DNA from: Clostridiaceae bacterium
Lineage (GTDB): Bacteria > Bacillota > Clostridia > Lachnospirales > Lachnospiraceae
DNA: 64,000 nucleotides
Direction: 5' to 3'
Assembly: GCA_910575795.1 (NCBI GenBank)
Contig: CAJTGE010000032.1
Span: forward strand, 1 to 64,000
The notes beneath the pieces are model-generated. The model searched no databases. It had not been told where the DNA came from and saw nothing but the letters and a program-made list of their open reading frames with translations. Positions 55,413 through 63,838 of the stretch are shown here, piece after piece. The stretch's first letter is position 1, and the number at the start of each line of letters is the position of its first letter. The position numbers were made by a program, and so were the translations under genes.

Positions 55413-58116
55413 GTTTTTTTCTCCCTCTCTTTCTGTTTTTGGCCTGCTTTTCCCCACTGCCTGCGTTTAGATCAAGCGTTTTGGGCTGTCTTCCGCCAGG
55501 CCATTCGAGCGGTTTCCCGTCCGGGCCTCCGAGGATGAACTGATGTATATGCGCAGCATCGGGTTCAGCCTGCCGTCTTTCCGTGCTTTTTGGCTTTTCT
55601 CCGTCTCTCTGCTCCTTCCCCGGCTCCATGGCTTCCGGTTCCTGTAAGATCTTGATAGTTTCCGGATCCACAGTGGCCTCTCGGGCTTCCGAGATTTCCT
55701 GGCTTTCCGGAGCCCTATCCGGTTCTGCTGCTTTCGGCTCTTCTATGGGGCTTGCCACTTCCGCGGGACCTTTTTCCAGCACAGACGCTTCTTCCGGCTT
55801 CTTATGGCTCCCGCCAAGCCCCATCAGGGCATCCGCCGTCTCATCTTCCACCGAAGTCATCATTTCCTCAAACATCCTGGCCGCTTCCACGCGGTATTCT
55901 ACTGCAGGGTCACGCATGCCGATGGACTGGTAGCGGATGACTTCCCTCAGCTTTTCCATATCGGCCAGGTGACGGACCCAACCCGCGTCAAGGATGCGCA
56001 GGCAGATGCTCCGTTCTACCTGCATGAACCTTGCCGGGTTCCCTACAGCCTTTACCATCTCCTCATATGCCTGTTCCGCCCTATTGGACATATCCCTCAT
56101 GAACCGGCGTCTCTCCTTTATGGAACGGGGTTTCCCATCCGCTTTCGCCGCAGACATGAGCTGCCTGTCAGCCCCTCTTTCTGCCGCTGCCCGGATGATG
56201 CCCAGAACCTCACTGTGGACGTCCGCACTGCAGATGAGTTCCAGGCGCTTCTGGTATACCGTCTCCCTCTGTGTGTCATCTACCATGTCATAGGCCAGTA
56301 GGTTCTCCCTGGTCCCGTAATTGTTCAGCTCCACCTTTTCCTGGGCACGGCTGACAAACTGCCCCATCTTCCGGTGCCGGATAGGCTGCCCTTCCTCTGT
56401 CTTTACGTCCTTTAAGGTTTCCGCCAGATTTTCATTTCCGTTGTATTTAAGGAGGTCATCCTCCAGGGAGAGGAAGAACCTGGAATCGCCCGGGTCGCCC
56501 TGCCTGCCGGAACGTCCGCGCAGCTGGTCATCAATCCTCCTGGATTCATGGCGTTCCGTACCAATGACCTTTAAACCTCCTGCTTCCTTGGCCTTTTCCG
56601 AAAGTTTGATATCTGTGCCTCTCCCTGCCATGTTGGTGGCGATGGTCACGGCTCCGGCTTCCCCGGCTTTCTCCACGATATCCGCTTCTTCCTTATCAAA
56701 CTTGGCGTTCAGGACCTGATGGGGGATCCCCCTTTCCTTCAGCATCTCACTTAAAAGCTCCGATGTCTCAATGGACGTGGTTCCGACCAGGACAGGCTGC
56801 TGCTTCCCATGGGCCTCTTCCACTTCCCGGATGACCGCATGGTATTTCTCTTCCTTGGTCTTAAAGACAAAGTCCGGGCGGTCTTCCCTGAGTACCGGGC
56901 GGTTTGTTGGGATCCGGAGGACATCCATGCCGTAGGTCTCCCGGAACTCCTTACGCTGGGTATACGCCGTGCCGCTCATTCCGCTCTTTTTATCATATTT
57001 GTTAAAGAAATTCTGGAAGGTGACAGTCGCCATGGTCAGGCTCTCGCTCTGGACTTCTACATGTTCCTTGGCTTCGATGGCCTGGTGGAGCCCGTCCGAA
57101 TACCGCCGTCCTTCCATGACGCGCCCGGTGAATTCATCCACGATCAGGACTTCCCTGCCCTTCACGATATAGTCCACATCCCGTTCCATCAGGTAATGGG
57201 CACGGATGGCAAGGATGACATGATGGCGGATATCCGTGTTTTCCTCGTCCGCAAGGTTTTCAATACCGAAGAACTCCTCCGTCTTTTTCACGCCTTCCGA
57301 GGTCAGGATGGCCGTCTGGCTGTCCTCGTCCACGATGAAGTCCCCGCTCTCTTCTATCTCTTCCCCTGCCCATGCAAGGGCCCTGGAGAATTTCTCCGTT
57401 TCTTCACCGCGCACCATCTGCCTGGCCAGGATGTCGCAGAGGCGGTACAGTTTTGTTACCTCGTTTCCCGGGCCGGAAATGATGAGTGGGGTTCTGGCCT
57501 CATCAACCAGGACGGAATCCGTCTCGTCAATGATGCAGTAGGAAAGCCCGCGCAGCACCATCGTGTCTTTGGACGTGGCCATATTGTCCCTTAAGTAGTC
57601 AAACCCCAGTTCATTGTTCGTTACATAGGTGATGTCGCAGGCATATGCCTTCTTCCGCTCATCTATGGACATGCCGGATACCACGCAGCCGACGCTTAAT
57701 CCCAGCAGGCGGTGGATCCGTCCCACCCATTCCGAGTCACGGGAGGCCAGGTAGTCATTGACCGTCACCACATGGACGCCGTTCCCGGCAAGGGCGTTTA
57801 AGAAAGCCGGGGCTGTGGATACCAGGGTCTTGCCCTCCCCTGTGCGCATCTCGGCCAGATACCCTTTATGCAGGGCGACGCCGCCCAGCAGTTGCACGTC
57901 ATAATGCCCGTACCCAAGTACCCGTTTTGCCGCTTCCCGCACCAGGGCGAATGATTCCGGGAGCAGCTTATCCAGGGATTCCCCACCCGCTGCCCTGTTT
58001 TTTAGTTCCTCTGTTTTTGCTCTCATTTCCTCTTCTGTCAGCTTTTCCATAGCGGGAGCCATGGCGTTGATCTTCCTTATGGTGCGTTTGAAACCCGCCA
58101 GTTTGATATTTGGCAT
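55405..58116 (-). CDS. secA: Element-encoded SecA paralogue
   Basis: 903 residues from ATG 58116 (AAAGGAGCAG upstream). All DEAD motifs are present: RTGEGKTLVSTAPAFLNAL, DETDSVLVDEARTPLIISG, MSGTAYTQRKEF, TSIETSELLS, NMAGRGTDIKLS and GRSGRQGDPG. The helical wing and scaffold follow. It lacks the C-terminal CxCGS zinc tail and ends in a long acidic then basic tail (RKRGRKKHG). It differs from housekeeping SecA in several usually fixed places (DETDS for DEVDS, QNFFNKYDKKSG for QxxFRxYxKLAG). SecA moves preproteins through SecYEG; this copy may serve the two exported products encoded next to it, or surface proteins of the conjugation machinery. Confidence 0.92.
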   Translation of the reverse strand: MPNIKLAGFKRTIRKINAMAPAMEKLTEEEMRAKTEELKNRAAGGESLDKLLPESFALVREAAKRVLGYGHYDVQLLGGVALHKGYLAEMRTGEGKTLVSTAPAFLNALAGNGVHVVTVNDYLASRDSEWVGRIHRLLGLSVGCVVSGMSIDERKKAYACDITYVTNNELGFDYLRDNMATSKDTMVLRGLSYCIIDETDSVLVDEARTPLIISGPGNEVTKLYRLCDILARQMVRGEETEKFSRALAWAGEEIEESGDFIVDEDSQTAILTSEGVKKTEEFFGIENLADEENTDIRHHVILAIRAHYLMERDVDYIVKGREVLIVDEFTGRVMEGRRYSDGLHQAIEAKEHVEVQSESLTMATVTFQNFFNKYDKKSGMSGTAYTQRKEFRETYGMDVLRIPTNRPVLREDRPDFVFKTKEEKYHAVIREVEEAHGKQQPVLVGTTSIETSELLSEMLKERGIPHQVLNAKFDKEEADIVEKAGEAGAVTIATNMAGRGTDIKLSEKAKEAGGLKVIGTERHESRRIDDQLRGRSGRQGDPGDSRFFLSLEDDLLKYNGNENLAETLKDVKTEEGQPIRHRKMGQFVSRAQEKVELNNYGTRENLLAYDMVDDTQRETVYQKRLELICSADVHSEVLGIIRAAAERGADRQLMSAAKADGKPRSIKERRRFMRDMSNRAEQAYEEMVKAVGNPARFMQVERSICLRILDAGWVRHLADMEKLREVIRYQSIGMRDPAVEYRVEAARMFEEMMTSVEDETADALMGLGGSHKKPEEASVLEKGPAEVASPIEEPKAAEPDRAPESQEISEAREATVDPETIKILQEPEAMEPGKEQRDGEKPKSTERRQAEPDAAHIHQFILGGPDGKPLEWPGGRQPKTLDLNAGSGEKQAKNRKRGRKKHG

Positions 58117-58183
58117 TTTTTTACTGCTCCTTTTCCGTATTTTTGCAACTTCCCTATTTTTTGTAGCCGCAACTTGCTGACAA

Positions 58184-58191
58184 AAGTATGG
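58184..58191 (-). promoter_or_regulatory. Promoter-like motif CCATACTT
   Basis: Exact copy, 67 nt before secA, with a TTATCCGCA box 29 nt upstream. Confidence 0.65.
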
Positions 58192-58220
58192 AATGGGGTG
58201 GAGGATTATGAGCATCACTC

Positions 58221-58229
58221 TGCGGATAA
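58221..58229 (-). repeat. TTATCCGCA box
   Basis: Sense strand CC-TTATCCGCA-GAGT upstream of the secA motif. Confidence 0.5.
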
Positions 58230-58378
58230 GGATTTTGGCATTCTTGGGAGAGCAAAAACCGACATCATCAGCCAAGACTTTTTTTGATGATATTTTTTTC
58301 TGTGGGTAGAAAACAACGCCTGACAGATCGCCAGTACCGCCCCCTGCCCCGTCTGTCTCTTTTCCGCGAATAAGGAAA

Positions 58379-58410
58379 TAAAAAACAGGCGGCCTGGTCT
58401 GGCTGCCTGC
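58379..58410 (-). terminator. Rho-independent terminator
   Basis: CAGGCAGCCAG/CTGGCCGCCTG-type stem followed by a T-run on the minus strand, after the stop at 58430. Confidence 0.85.
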
Positions 58411-58429
58411 TTTAAGGATATACTGCTGC

Positions 58430-59338
58430 TTACATTGTTACTTTCTTTTCCTTCACAGAGTAATAATATGGATGATCCGACAAAACATCTTCCTCCGGCA
58501 CTTCTTTGGCATTGATCTCCCGTATCATCCTCCCAAGAGCGTCCGCGTCTCCGGCTGCCGCCATAGGCCACAAAAGAACCTCATGTACGCTGCTTGGGAT
58601 AATGCAGAAATCCCCTCCTGTTGCTTCCGCGCATTTTTCCAGAATTCCCGGGTACAGGATGGATGCCGCCCCATACATGCCGTAGTTATTACTGAGAACA
58701 AAAAGCGGTGTATCCGGCATCTCCGGTGGCTCCGGCAGTTCTAAAATCTCCATCAGGATCTCCTCGATTGGCCTGATCGTTGGAGGAACTTCCCTCTGCA
58801 TGTTCTCCATAGCGTCCTGGTACATTTGCCTCAGGCTCACACCCCATTTTCCGAACAAATATTCGTTCACGGCTATGCTGCCTGCTGTATCCCCGTCATT
58901 TGCGACCTCCAGATAAAACACTATCTCCAGATCCAGACAGGGGATATGCGGGGCCGTGCTGAGTTTTTCTTTGTTCAGCCTGCCATTGACCAGCCTGATC
59001 CTCAGCATGGGCTTTGCATTTTTATAATCCGTGATGCCCTGGACTCTTTTCTGGATCCCGCCAGCCCGTCTCATATTCTGATCTAACATCTCCAGAATCA
59101 TTCCCGCGCAGTTATTAATGATACCAATGTCTCCGTCCTGCTCACAGAAATATTCATAAAAACCCTCCATATCCACGGATATCCCGGCCCTGCCCGGATA
59201 ATGGACCATGAGCGTTTCTGTTTTTTTGCCGTTGTTTGACAGTTTGGAAAAACTCTCCGTTTTCACTGTCCTGGATGTCTTAAGAAGGATTACATCCTTG
59301 ACTGCTTTGATAAATTCCTGCTTCGTGATATTCTTCAT
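58430..59338 (-). CDS. DUF5688-like protein
   Basis: 302 residues from ATG 59338 (AAAGGAGAG upstream). MKNITKQEFIKAVKDVILLKT opens a domain of about 180 residues; the second half has SNNYGMYGAASILYPGILEKCAEATGGDFCIIPSSVHEVLLWP, which matches the conserved part of DUF5688, a family I associate with Lachnospiraceae genomes and their plasmids. Function unknown, soluble. A terminator follows it. Confidence 0.65.
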   Translation of the reverse strand: MKNITKQEFIKAVKDVILLKTSRTVKTESFSKLSNNGKKTETLMVHYPGRAGISVDMEGFYEYFCEQDGDIGIINNCAGMILEMLDQNMRRAGGIQKRVQGITDYKNAKPMLRIRLVNGRLNKEKLSTAPHIPCLDLEIVFYLEVANDGDTAGSIAVNEYLFGKWGVSLRQMYQDAMENMQREVPPTIRPIEEILMEILELPEPPEMPDTPLFVLSNNYGMYGAASILYPGILEKCAEATGGDFCIIPSSVHEVLLWPMAAAGDADALGRMIREINAKEVPEEDVLSDHPYYYSVKEKKVTM

Positions 59339-59457
59339 TTTCTCTCCTTTTTTGTGACGCATGAAACTCTGCCCCATGTATGTTTTTTTCATGGATACCG
59401 TCCCCGTCTGATTGGGATCCGTTCTGTTGACTGTTGAACTGATAGTTATCATTGAGC

Positions 59458-59823
59458 TTATTTGATATAAGATTTAACAAATTCGAATCCGCATGTATCA
59501 CAGAATTCACGCCAGAAGTCTGTAATCTCGTTTCCCGCTCTGAAGCTTATATGCAAATTACTATCATCCATATAAGATCCATCAATGGAAGCCCTCTGGT
59601 AATGTTTTTCCACAAGCTTCATTGCCTTTTCTCTTTCATCACAGAAAACGGCGAACAAACCCGGAAGCCAGTGTGGATCTGCATCCTCAAAATCAGCAAT
59701 TCCCGATTCGTTCAGTTTCCGTGTAATCTCCGGATTTCCATACGGATCATTTGTCAGTTCGCATAACAAATTAAATTTCTCACCTTTTCCTTTGAGTACG
59801 GCTACACAATCCTCATAATACAT
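59458..59823 (-). CDS. Hypothetical protein
   Basis: 121 residues from ATG 59823 with GGAGG 8 nt upstream; a longer frame from 59838 has no such site. MYYEDCVAVLKGKGEKFNLLCELTNDPYGNPEITRKLNESG, acidic and soluble, with an HISFRAGNEITDFWREFCDTCGFEF end. It lies next to the DUF5688-like gene (119 nt) and may be co-transcribed with it. Confidence 0.6.
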   Translation of the reverse strand: MYYEDCVAVLKGKGEKFNLLCELTNDPYGNPEITRKLNESGIADFEDADPHWLPGLFAVFCDEREKAMKLVEKHYQRASIDGSYMDDSNLHISFRAGNEITDFWREFCDTCGFEFVKSYIK

Positions 59824-59902
59824 CTCTGAATCCTCCATTCATTTGCTTTTTTTGTAAATTTCTGCATCCTTTCTTTCCCAATGCCTTGTCTGCTTTCAAA
59901 GG

Positions 59903-59910
59903 AAGTATGG
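59903..59910 (-). promoter_or_regulatory. Promoter-like motif CCATACTT
   Basis: Exact copy, 79 nt before the start at 59823. Confidence 0.65.
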
Positions 59911-59937
59911 AAATGAGCGCTCTATAAAAACAGCAAA

Positions 59938-59990
59938 AAACAAAAAAAGAAACCGCAGAGCGCAGTTTATATCCTGCACTCCACGGCTTC
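59938..59990 (-). terminator. Terminator-like hairpin
   Basis: GAAGCCGTGGAGTGCA pairs imperfectly with TGCGCTCTGCGGTTTC; a T7 run follows on the minus strand. No clear gene ends here; the sequence upstream is the right end of an IS element. Confidence 0.6.
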
Positions 59991-60117
59991 CCACCGTCTT
60001 ATGGATTCTCATATTTTTCTTTTTCTCAAATTATACAACAAAGGGCTCTGAAGTAAAAAAACTCAGTACAGTAACCCTTGAAGGATACTACTGCATCGCC
60101 TGATAAATCCTGACAGC

Positions 60118-60381
60118 GTGATGCCTCCACCGAACGACCGGAGGTCGGTCGGGGCTTCCCAACCTTTAGGGCCGGGAGTTCCATTGCCCTGCGATACGGC
60201 CACAGCTTAGCCAGCCGGATCCGAAGATACGGTGACCACACGGCAGCTAACACAGGGCAGGTGCGGGTGCATCGCCGCCACGGGCAGGAACTTCTGCCTT
60301 CCCCGTGACACCATCCCCCCTTCACGCCGGCAAGCCGGATTTTATACGGGGGTGGGTTTTGTTAATAAACTCCATCTATGG
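60118..60381 (-). ncRNA. Guide RNA (reRNA) region of the second TnpB element
   Basis: Non-coding segment after tnpB with several stems, including CCCGGCCCTAAAGG and a CGACCTCCGGTCG hairpin, closing with GCATCAC. The adjacent outside 20 nt starting GCTGTCAGG would be the guide. Confidence 0.5.
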
Positions 60382-61776
60382 TCAGGCAGCCTGCTGGCTG
60401 CCGTTATACATTGTATTGAGGACATCCCACAGCGTACTGAGTGTGCGCCGTGCGGCATTGGCGCCTATAGTGACGCCCTGCTTTTCGTATCCGCGCAGGA
60501 AATACCTTGCACCGATGTTCAGGGCTGCATTGATATCGCAGTTGTACTGTTTCCCGCTCGGGAACGTACACAGGCTGTAGTTATATTCTTCTCCCCATGC
60601 ACATAGCGGTACACGCTCTTACGGTCCGTTTCGTCGGAGCCGTCAAAAGCCAGCTTCGAAGTGTTCCAGGCACAGACCCGGGAAATGCGTATCCCGTTCC
60701 GGTGTGCCTGGTTCTCCACCCTGGACTGGACGTCATTCGCCCTCCACATATGGATGCGCTCTGCGAACCTGCCGCGTTTCCTGCCGCCTTTCTCCAGGTG
60801 TTCGAACACGATGCAGTCCACACTGTACAGGACGGCGATGTCCATGATCGCCTTTGTGGTGTTGATGGACAGTCTCCTGTTCGCGTTGGTGATAAAACGG
60901 TAGATACTACGGCTCTTTTTGCCCGCACGCTGGTACATCTTCTTCCGGTTCATCAGATGCCTCAGACGGTCTTCATCACACGGGAGGTGGATGACACCCC
61001 TTGCGTAGACAGTACCGTCCGGTGACATGACGCACCAGGAAGCGGCAGCATTGATGCCGAGGTCAACTGCGAGCACGGTATGCTTAAGCGGGTCTGGATC
61101 GACAAGGTCTTTCTTTTCCTCAAAGCAGAACTGAATGCGGTATTTTCCTCGCACCTTCGCGATCGTAGGGGAAAGCAGCTTCCTTGTTTTTGTGAGGGAA
61201 TGGATATACCTTGCCTCTGACGGGCTGATCCGGAAGTAATACCATCTCCACGCAGCCCCGTCATACAGCTTAAGGGCAATGATCCCTTCATCTAAGCGGC
61301 CCATATCCCGTTCCTGCTCATAAAACGTAAGCCCATACCAAGTTGGAAAACCGATAGCCGGCTCGCTGGCCCTGGCAGCGGGATCTTCCTGTTCCCAGTT
61401 TTTGTGATTGGACTTGTAGGAACTGGCCATACCAAGCGCTTTCGCGATAATGGAGCGGCGTGTATATGGACGGCATATATGGGAACCGTTCATCAAACTC
61501 CCCGTAGCGGGCGGAACTGTCCTTTGTGGAATGGATGAGGAGATCCGCGGCCCGTTTCCGGTGCGTTACGCCTTTTCTTGCGGATGACGGGAACGTTAAG
61601 AGATAGTCCCACTCCTTCAGGAAGGTGTCAACGCAGAATCTCAGCGCATCCAGGCATACCTGGCTACTTGCGCCCATCAGGTGTTTATCGACCTTATTGG
61701 CTTTAATGACAGATCCGTTTCCGTCTATTTCAAGCTGTGCTTTCAGCTCAGACGTATAGCATGTGCTGATCGTCAT
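60382..61776 (-). pseudogene. tnpB: tnpB with two frameshifts
   Basis: The N-terminal part (MTISTCYTSELKAQLEIDG) runs to FDERFPYMPSIY, then the frame changes near 61460 to RRSIIAKALGMASSYKSNHKNWE. RuvC-I is AVDLGINAAASWCVM and RuvC-II IVFEHLEKGG. A second shift at a G4 run near 60594 separates the C-terminal EEYNYSLCTFPSGKQYNCDI and NAALNIGARYFLRG (RuvC-III Asp) from the main frame; that frame ends at 60382 with NGSQQAA. With both shifts mended the protein would be about 465 residues with complete catalytic residues. Confidence 0.8.
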
Positions 61777-61893
61777 GCGGTTTTCTCCTCCCTGTCGTCA
61801 GACAATGTTTAATAGATTGACTGCTCCTTTATTGTAGCATATAATTGCATAGAACACAAGTTCGATTAACATTTTATTAAAGGAGGAATTTCT

Positions 61894-62101
61894 ATGGAAA
61901 AATACATTCATGCCAGACATTCTGTTTATATGCTGACTTACCACATCGTATTTGTGACGAAATGGAGGAAACCGGCTATCACGGATGAAGTTGGCGACTT
62001 CATGGTGGCTACGGCAGGAAGACTCTGTATGGGATATGGCGGGGAACTGATATCCGGGGAGACAGACCGTGACCACATCCACCTCCTGGTCTCCCTGCCG
62101 C
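61894..62101 (+). pseudogene. tnpA: Truncated tnpA (HUH transposase of IS200/IS605)
   Basis: RBS AAAGGAGG, then MEKYIHARHSVYMLTYHIVFVTKWRK and ISGETDRDHIHLLVSLPP. The HUH motif (DHIHLL) is intact, but the downstream half with the catalytic Tyr is missing; the sequence after LPP at about 62101 comes from a group II intron in opposite orientation. Transposition from this copy is not possible. Confidence 0.85.
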
Positions 62102-62448
62102 CTCTGCTGACTTCTCACGGCAAGCTTTACTCCATGACAACGAATCTTTTATCGTCTCTGCCATGTCCGTGAGACCTCCCCGGGTACTCACACGTTCTTT
62201 CCCTCCATGTCCCCACCATCTTTACTGTGTCGGATTCCGTACAGTTATTGGGCTTTGACCTGTGTTGCGGCCTTACCCTCCGTGTTCAGCCTTAAATGGT
62301 TTCTGTACGTTGGGGCAGAGGTTTGCCTGCACCTTCCTTCAGCCCTCTTAAACCTCACGGCGAGAACCCTGGTGTTCAGCTATATCCTTCCCACTGCCGG
62401 GCGGATTCGGGACTTTCACCCGTTAGAACGTACGCCCGCCGGGCGCAC
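62102..62448 (-). mobile_element. Group IIC intron 5' fragment
   Basis: Minus strand begins GTGCGCCCGGCGGGCGTACG, then GGGTGAAAGTCCCGAATCC, a typical intron 5' end and domain I, and runs to GAAGTCAGCAGAGGC, the sequence that normally precedes the reverse-transcriptase gene. The ORF, domains V and VI and 3' end are missing. The 5' junction is right after a terminator-like hairpin, the usual class C site. Confidence 0.75.
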
Positions 62449-62478
62449 AACAAAGAGGCTTCCAGGATACTGGAAGCC
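62449..62478 (-). terminator. Terminator hairpin used as intron insertion site
   Basis: GGCTTCCAG-TATC-CTGGAAGCC (9-bp stem, 4-nt loop) followed by TCTTTGTT on the minus strand, then directly the intron 5' end. Confidence 0.75.
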
Positions 62479-62574
62479 CTTAAAGGGAAACTCCGTAGGC
62501 CATGCTTTCACCGGCTTAGCCGGGCCCCGAGCGACTACGTCGGTACGGGGTTTGCGCATGGAATTTCATCATAA

Positions 62575-62870
62575 TCAGGCGCACACGTAACCGCTTATCG
62601 AAACAATCTTTTGGATTGCGGACTCATCTTCTTCCAAGAGATCCGCTATTGCTACGGCATTCTGGCCTTTGGTAATCTTCTTGCATACCATCTCAACCCG
62701 TCTGCTCATGCGGCCCTCTTTACGGTCTTCCACGAAAATAATCTCCGTAGCATTGCTCATTTCCCGATCTCCTCCTCAGTTAGCTTAAGCCTTCTGTTTT
62801 CTTCAGCCAGTTCCTGATAATGCATTATACCGAAAATGAGCTGGGAGAACAATACATTTCAAGAAAAGCA
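62575..62870 (-). pseudogene. C-terminal remnant of an Rpn/PD-(D/E)XK transposase-like nuclease
   Basis: The upper part reads YQELAEENRRLKLTEEEIGK and stops; the lower part, in the next frame, reads MSNATEIIFVEDRKEGRMSRRVEMVCKKITKGQNAVAIADLLEED. Together they match the tail of Lachnospiraceae Rpn-type proteins (AEENRRLxLTEEEIGKMCNATEIIF ... VCKKxxKG ... IADLLEED) as I remember it. One base change separates the frames and the nuclease domain is gone. Confidence 0.55.
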
Positions 62871-62874
62871 TTAC

Positions 62875-63801
62875 TCACAAGATCACAACGGGTTCTGCCC
62901 TGTAACTCCCATAGCTGATTCCCATTTCATTCCAAGCAATCATAGCCCCACACTTCACTGCCGCATTTTCGCACTCTCTAAGTACATTAAGCACTTCGCA
63001 TGAGCCAGGGATTTTCTGCAAAAACTCGGCAGCCTGCTCCCAGATACCTCTCCCTTGTTTAAAATAAGGGATCAGGTTAGACAGCCACAGAATATCGTCT
63101 TCTATTCGCGTGAAATCGAAACGGATAACCCCTGCTTCTTCCATGGATGGAAATCTGGGTCGTATAACATCCAGATACCTCGACAATGCTTTCTTCCCTG
63201 GTTTCTGGACCAGATATTTTCGGTTTCCTCTCCATTCCCACCAAGACAGGCACCCGGAAGGTATTGTGAAATCCGGGCTTGCTGCGAATCTTCCAGGCAT
63301 ATTGCATAAGGTTTTCTTATGGCGTATTTCTCCTGCTATCTCTTCCGTACAAGGAGGAAACATAAACAATGTCGGGAAATGGACGCTTTCCAGTGCATAG
63401 CAGATACATTCTGTCCTTTCCGGCGTCAGGTAATACCTATCGAATCCGGATATATAATAGCTCAAAGCGGCTGCCGTATGCTGTGTATGGTACATCCGCC
63501 CCATCCGGTATGCTTCCAGCTCATACACCTGGATCAGCAGTTCGTCCAGGCCCTCCCTGTAATCCGGTATCTGCCTGCCATTCAGCCAATATGAAAACGC
63601 CGTTCCAAAATCAATAACCGGATTTATCTGCATAGGAACCCGGATGCCAGGAGGAAGCAGATCAGGCTCTACCACCTCTGCCGTTCTAAGCAGAAATGAC
63701 GTAGTCGAAAACCTCATTTCCACCTTTGCAACTATCTGTTCATTAAGCATCAGGCTCAGCCACATTTTTCGTTCCCCGTTCTCCGTATTTTTCTTACCCA
63801 C
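62875..63801 (-). CDS. Hypothetical protein
   Basis: 308 residues from GTG 63801; ATG 63765 with GGGGAACG upstream is an alternative and would remove 12 residues. MWLSLMLNEQIVAKVEMRFSTTSFLLRTAEVVEPDLLPPGIRVPMQI, then an YDREGLDELL-type helical region and aromatic stretches (CLSWWEWRGNRKYLVQKPGKKALSRYL). Soluble; no motif recognised. The preceding gene ends 37 nt upstream, so the two are probably co-transcribed. Confidence 0.6.
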   Translation of the reverse strand: MGKKNTENGERKMWLSLMLNEQIVAKVEMRFSTTSFLLRTAEVVEPDLLPPGIRVPMQINPVIDFGTAFSYWLNGRQIPDYREGLDELLIQVYELEAYRMGRMYHTQHTAAALSYYISGFDRYYLTPERTECICYALESVHFPTLFMFPPCTEEIAGEIRHKKTLCNMPGRFAASPDFTIPSGCLSWWEWRGNRKYLVQKPGKKALSRYLDVIRPRFPSMEEAGVIRFDFTRIEDDILWLSNLIPYFKQGRGIWEQAAEFLQKIPGSCEVLNVLRECENAAVKCGAMIAWNEMGISYGSYRAEPVVIL

Positions 63802-63838
63802 AATCCCTGCCCGTTGTTTACTCCGAACACTTGCTGGA

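Larger units (their letters stand above)
60118..62560 (-). mobile_element. Decayed IS200/IS605 element with divergent tnpA and tnpB
   Basis: The right end closes with GCATCAC at 60118 behind a guide-RNA-like region. tnpB is on the minus strand (frameshifted) and tnpA on the plus strand (truncated by an intron fragment). A hairpin CCCCG...CGGGG at 62525-62550 resembles the left hairpin of the other TnpB element. The outer left boundary is approximate. Confidence 0.65.

Noticed and set aside
56809..57594. 261-codon plus-strand frame
   Set aside because: Shadow of secA.
62207..62590. 127-codon plus-strand frame after tnpA
   Set aside because: The sequence is the complement of a group II intron domain I and an IS hairpin, not coding.
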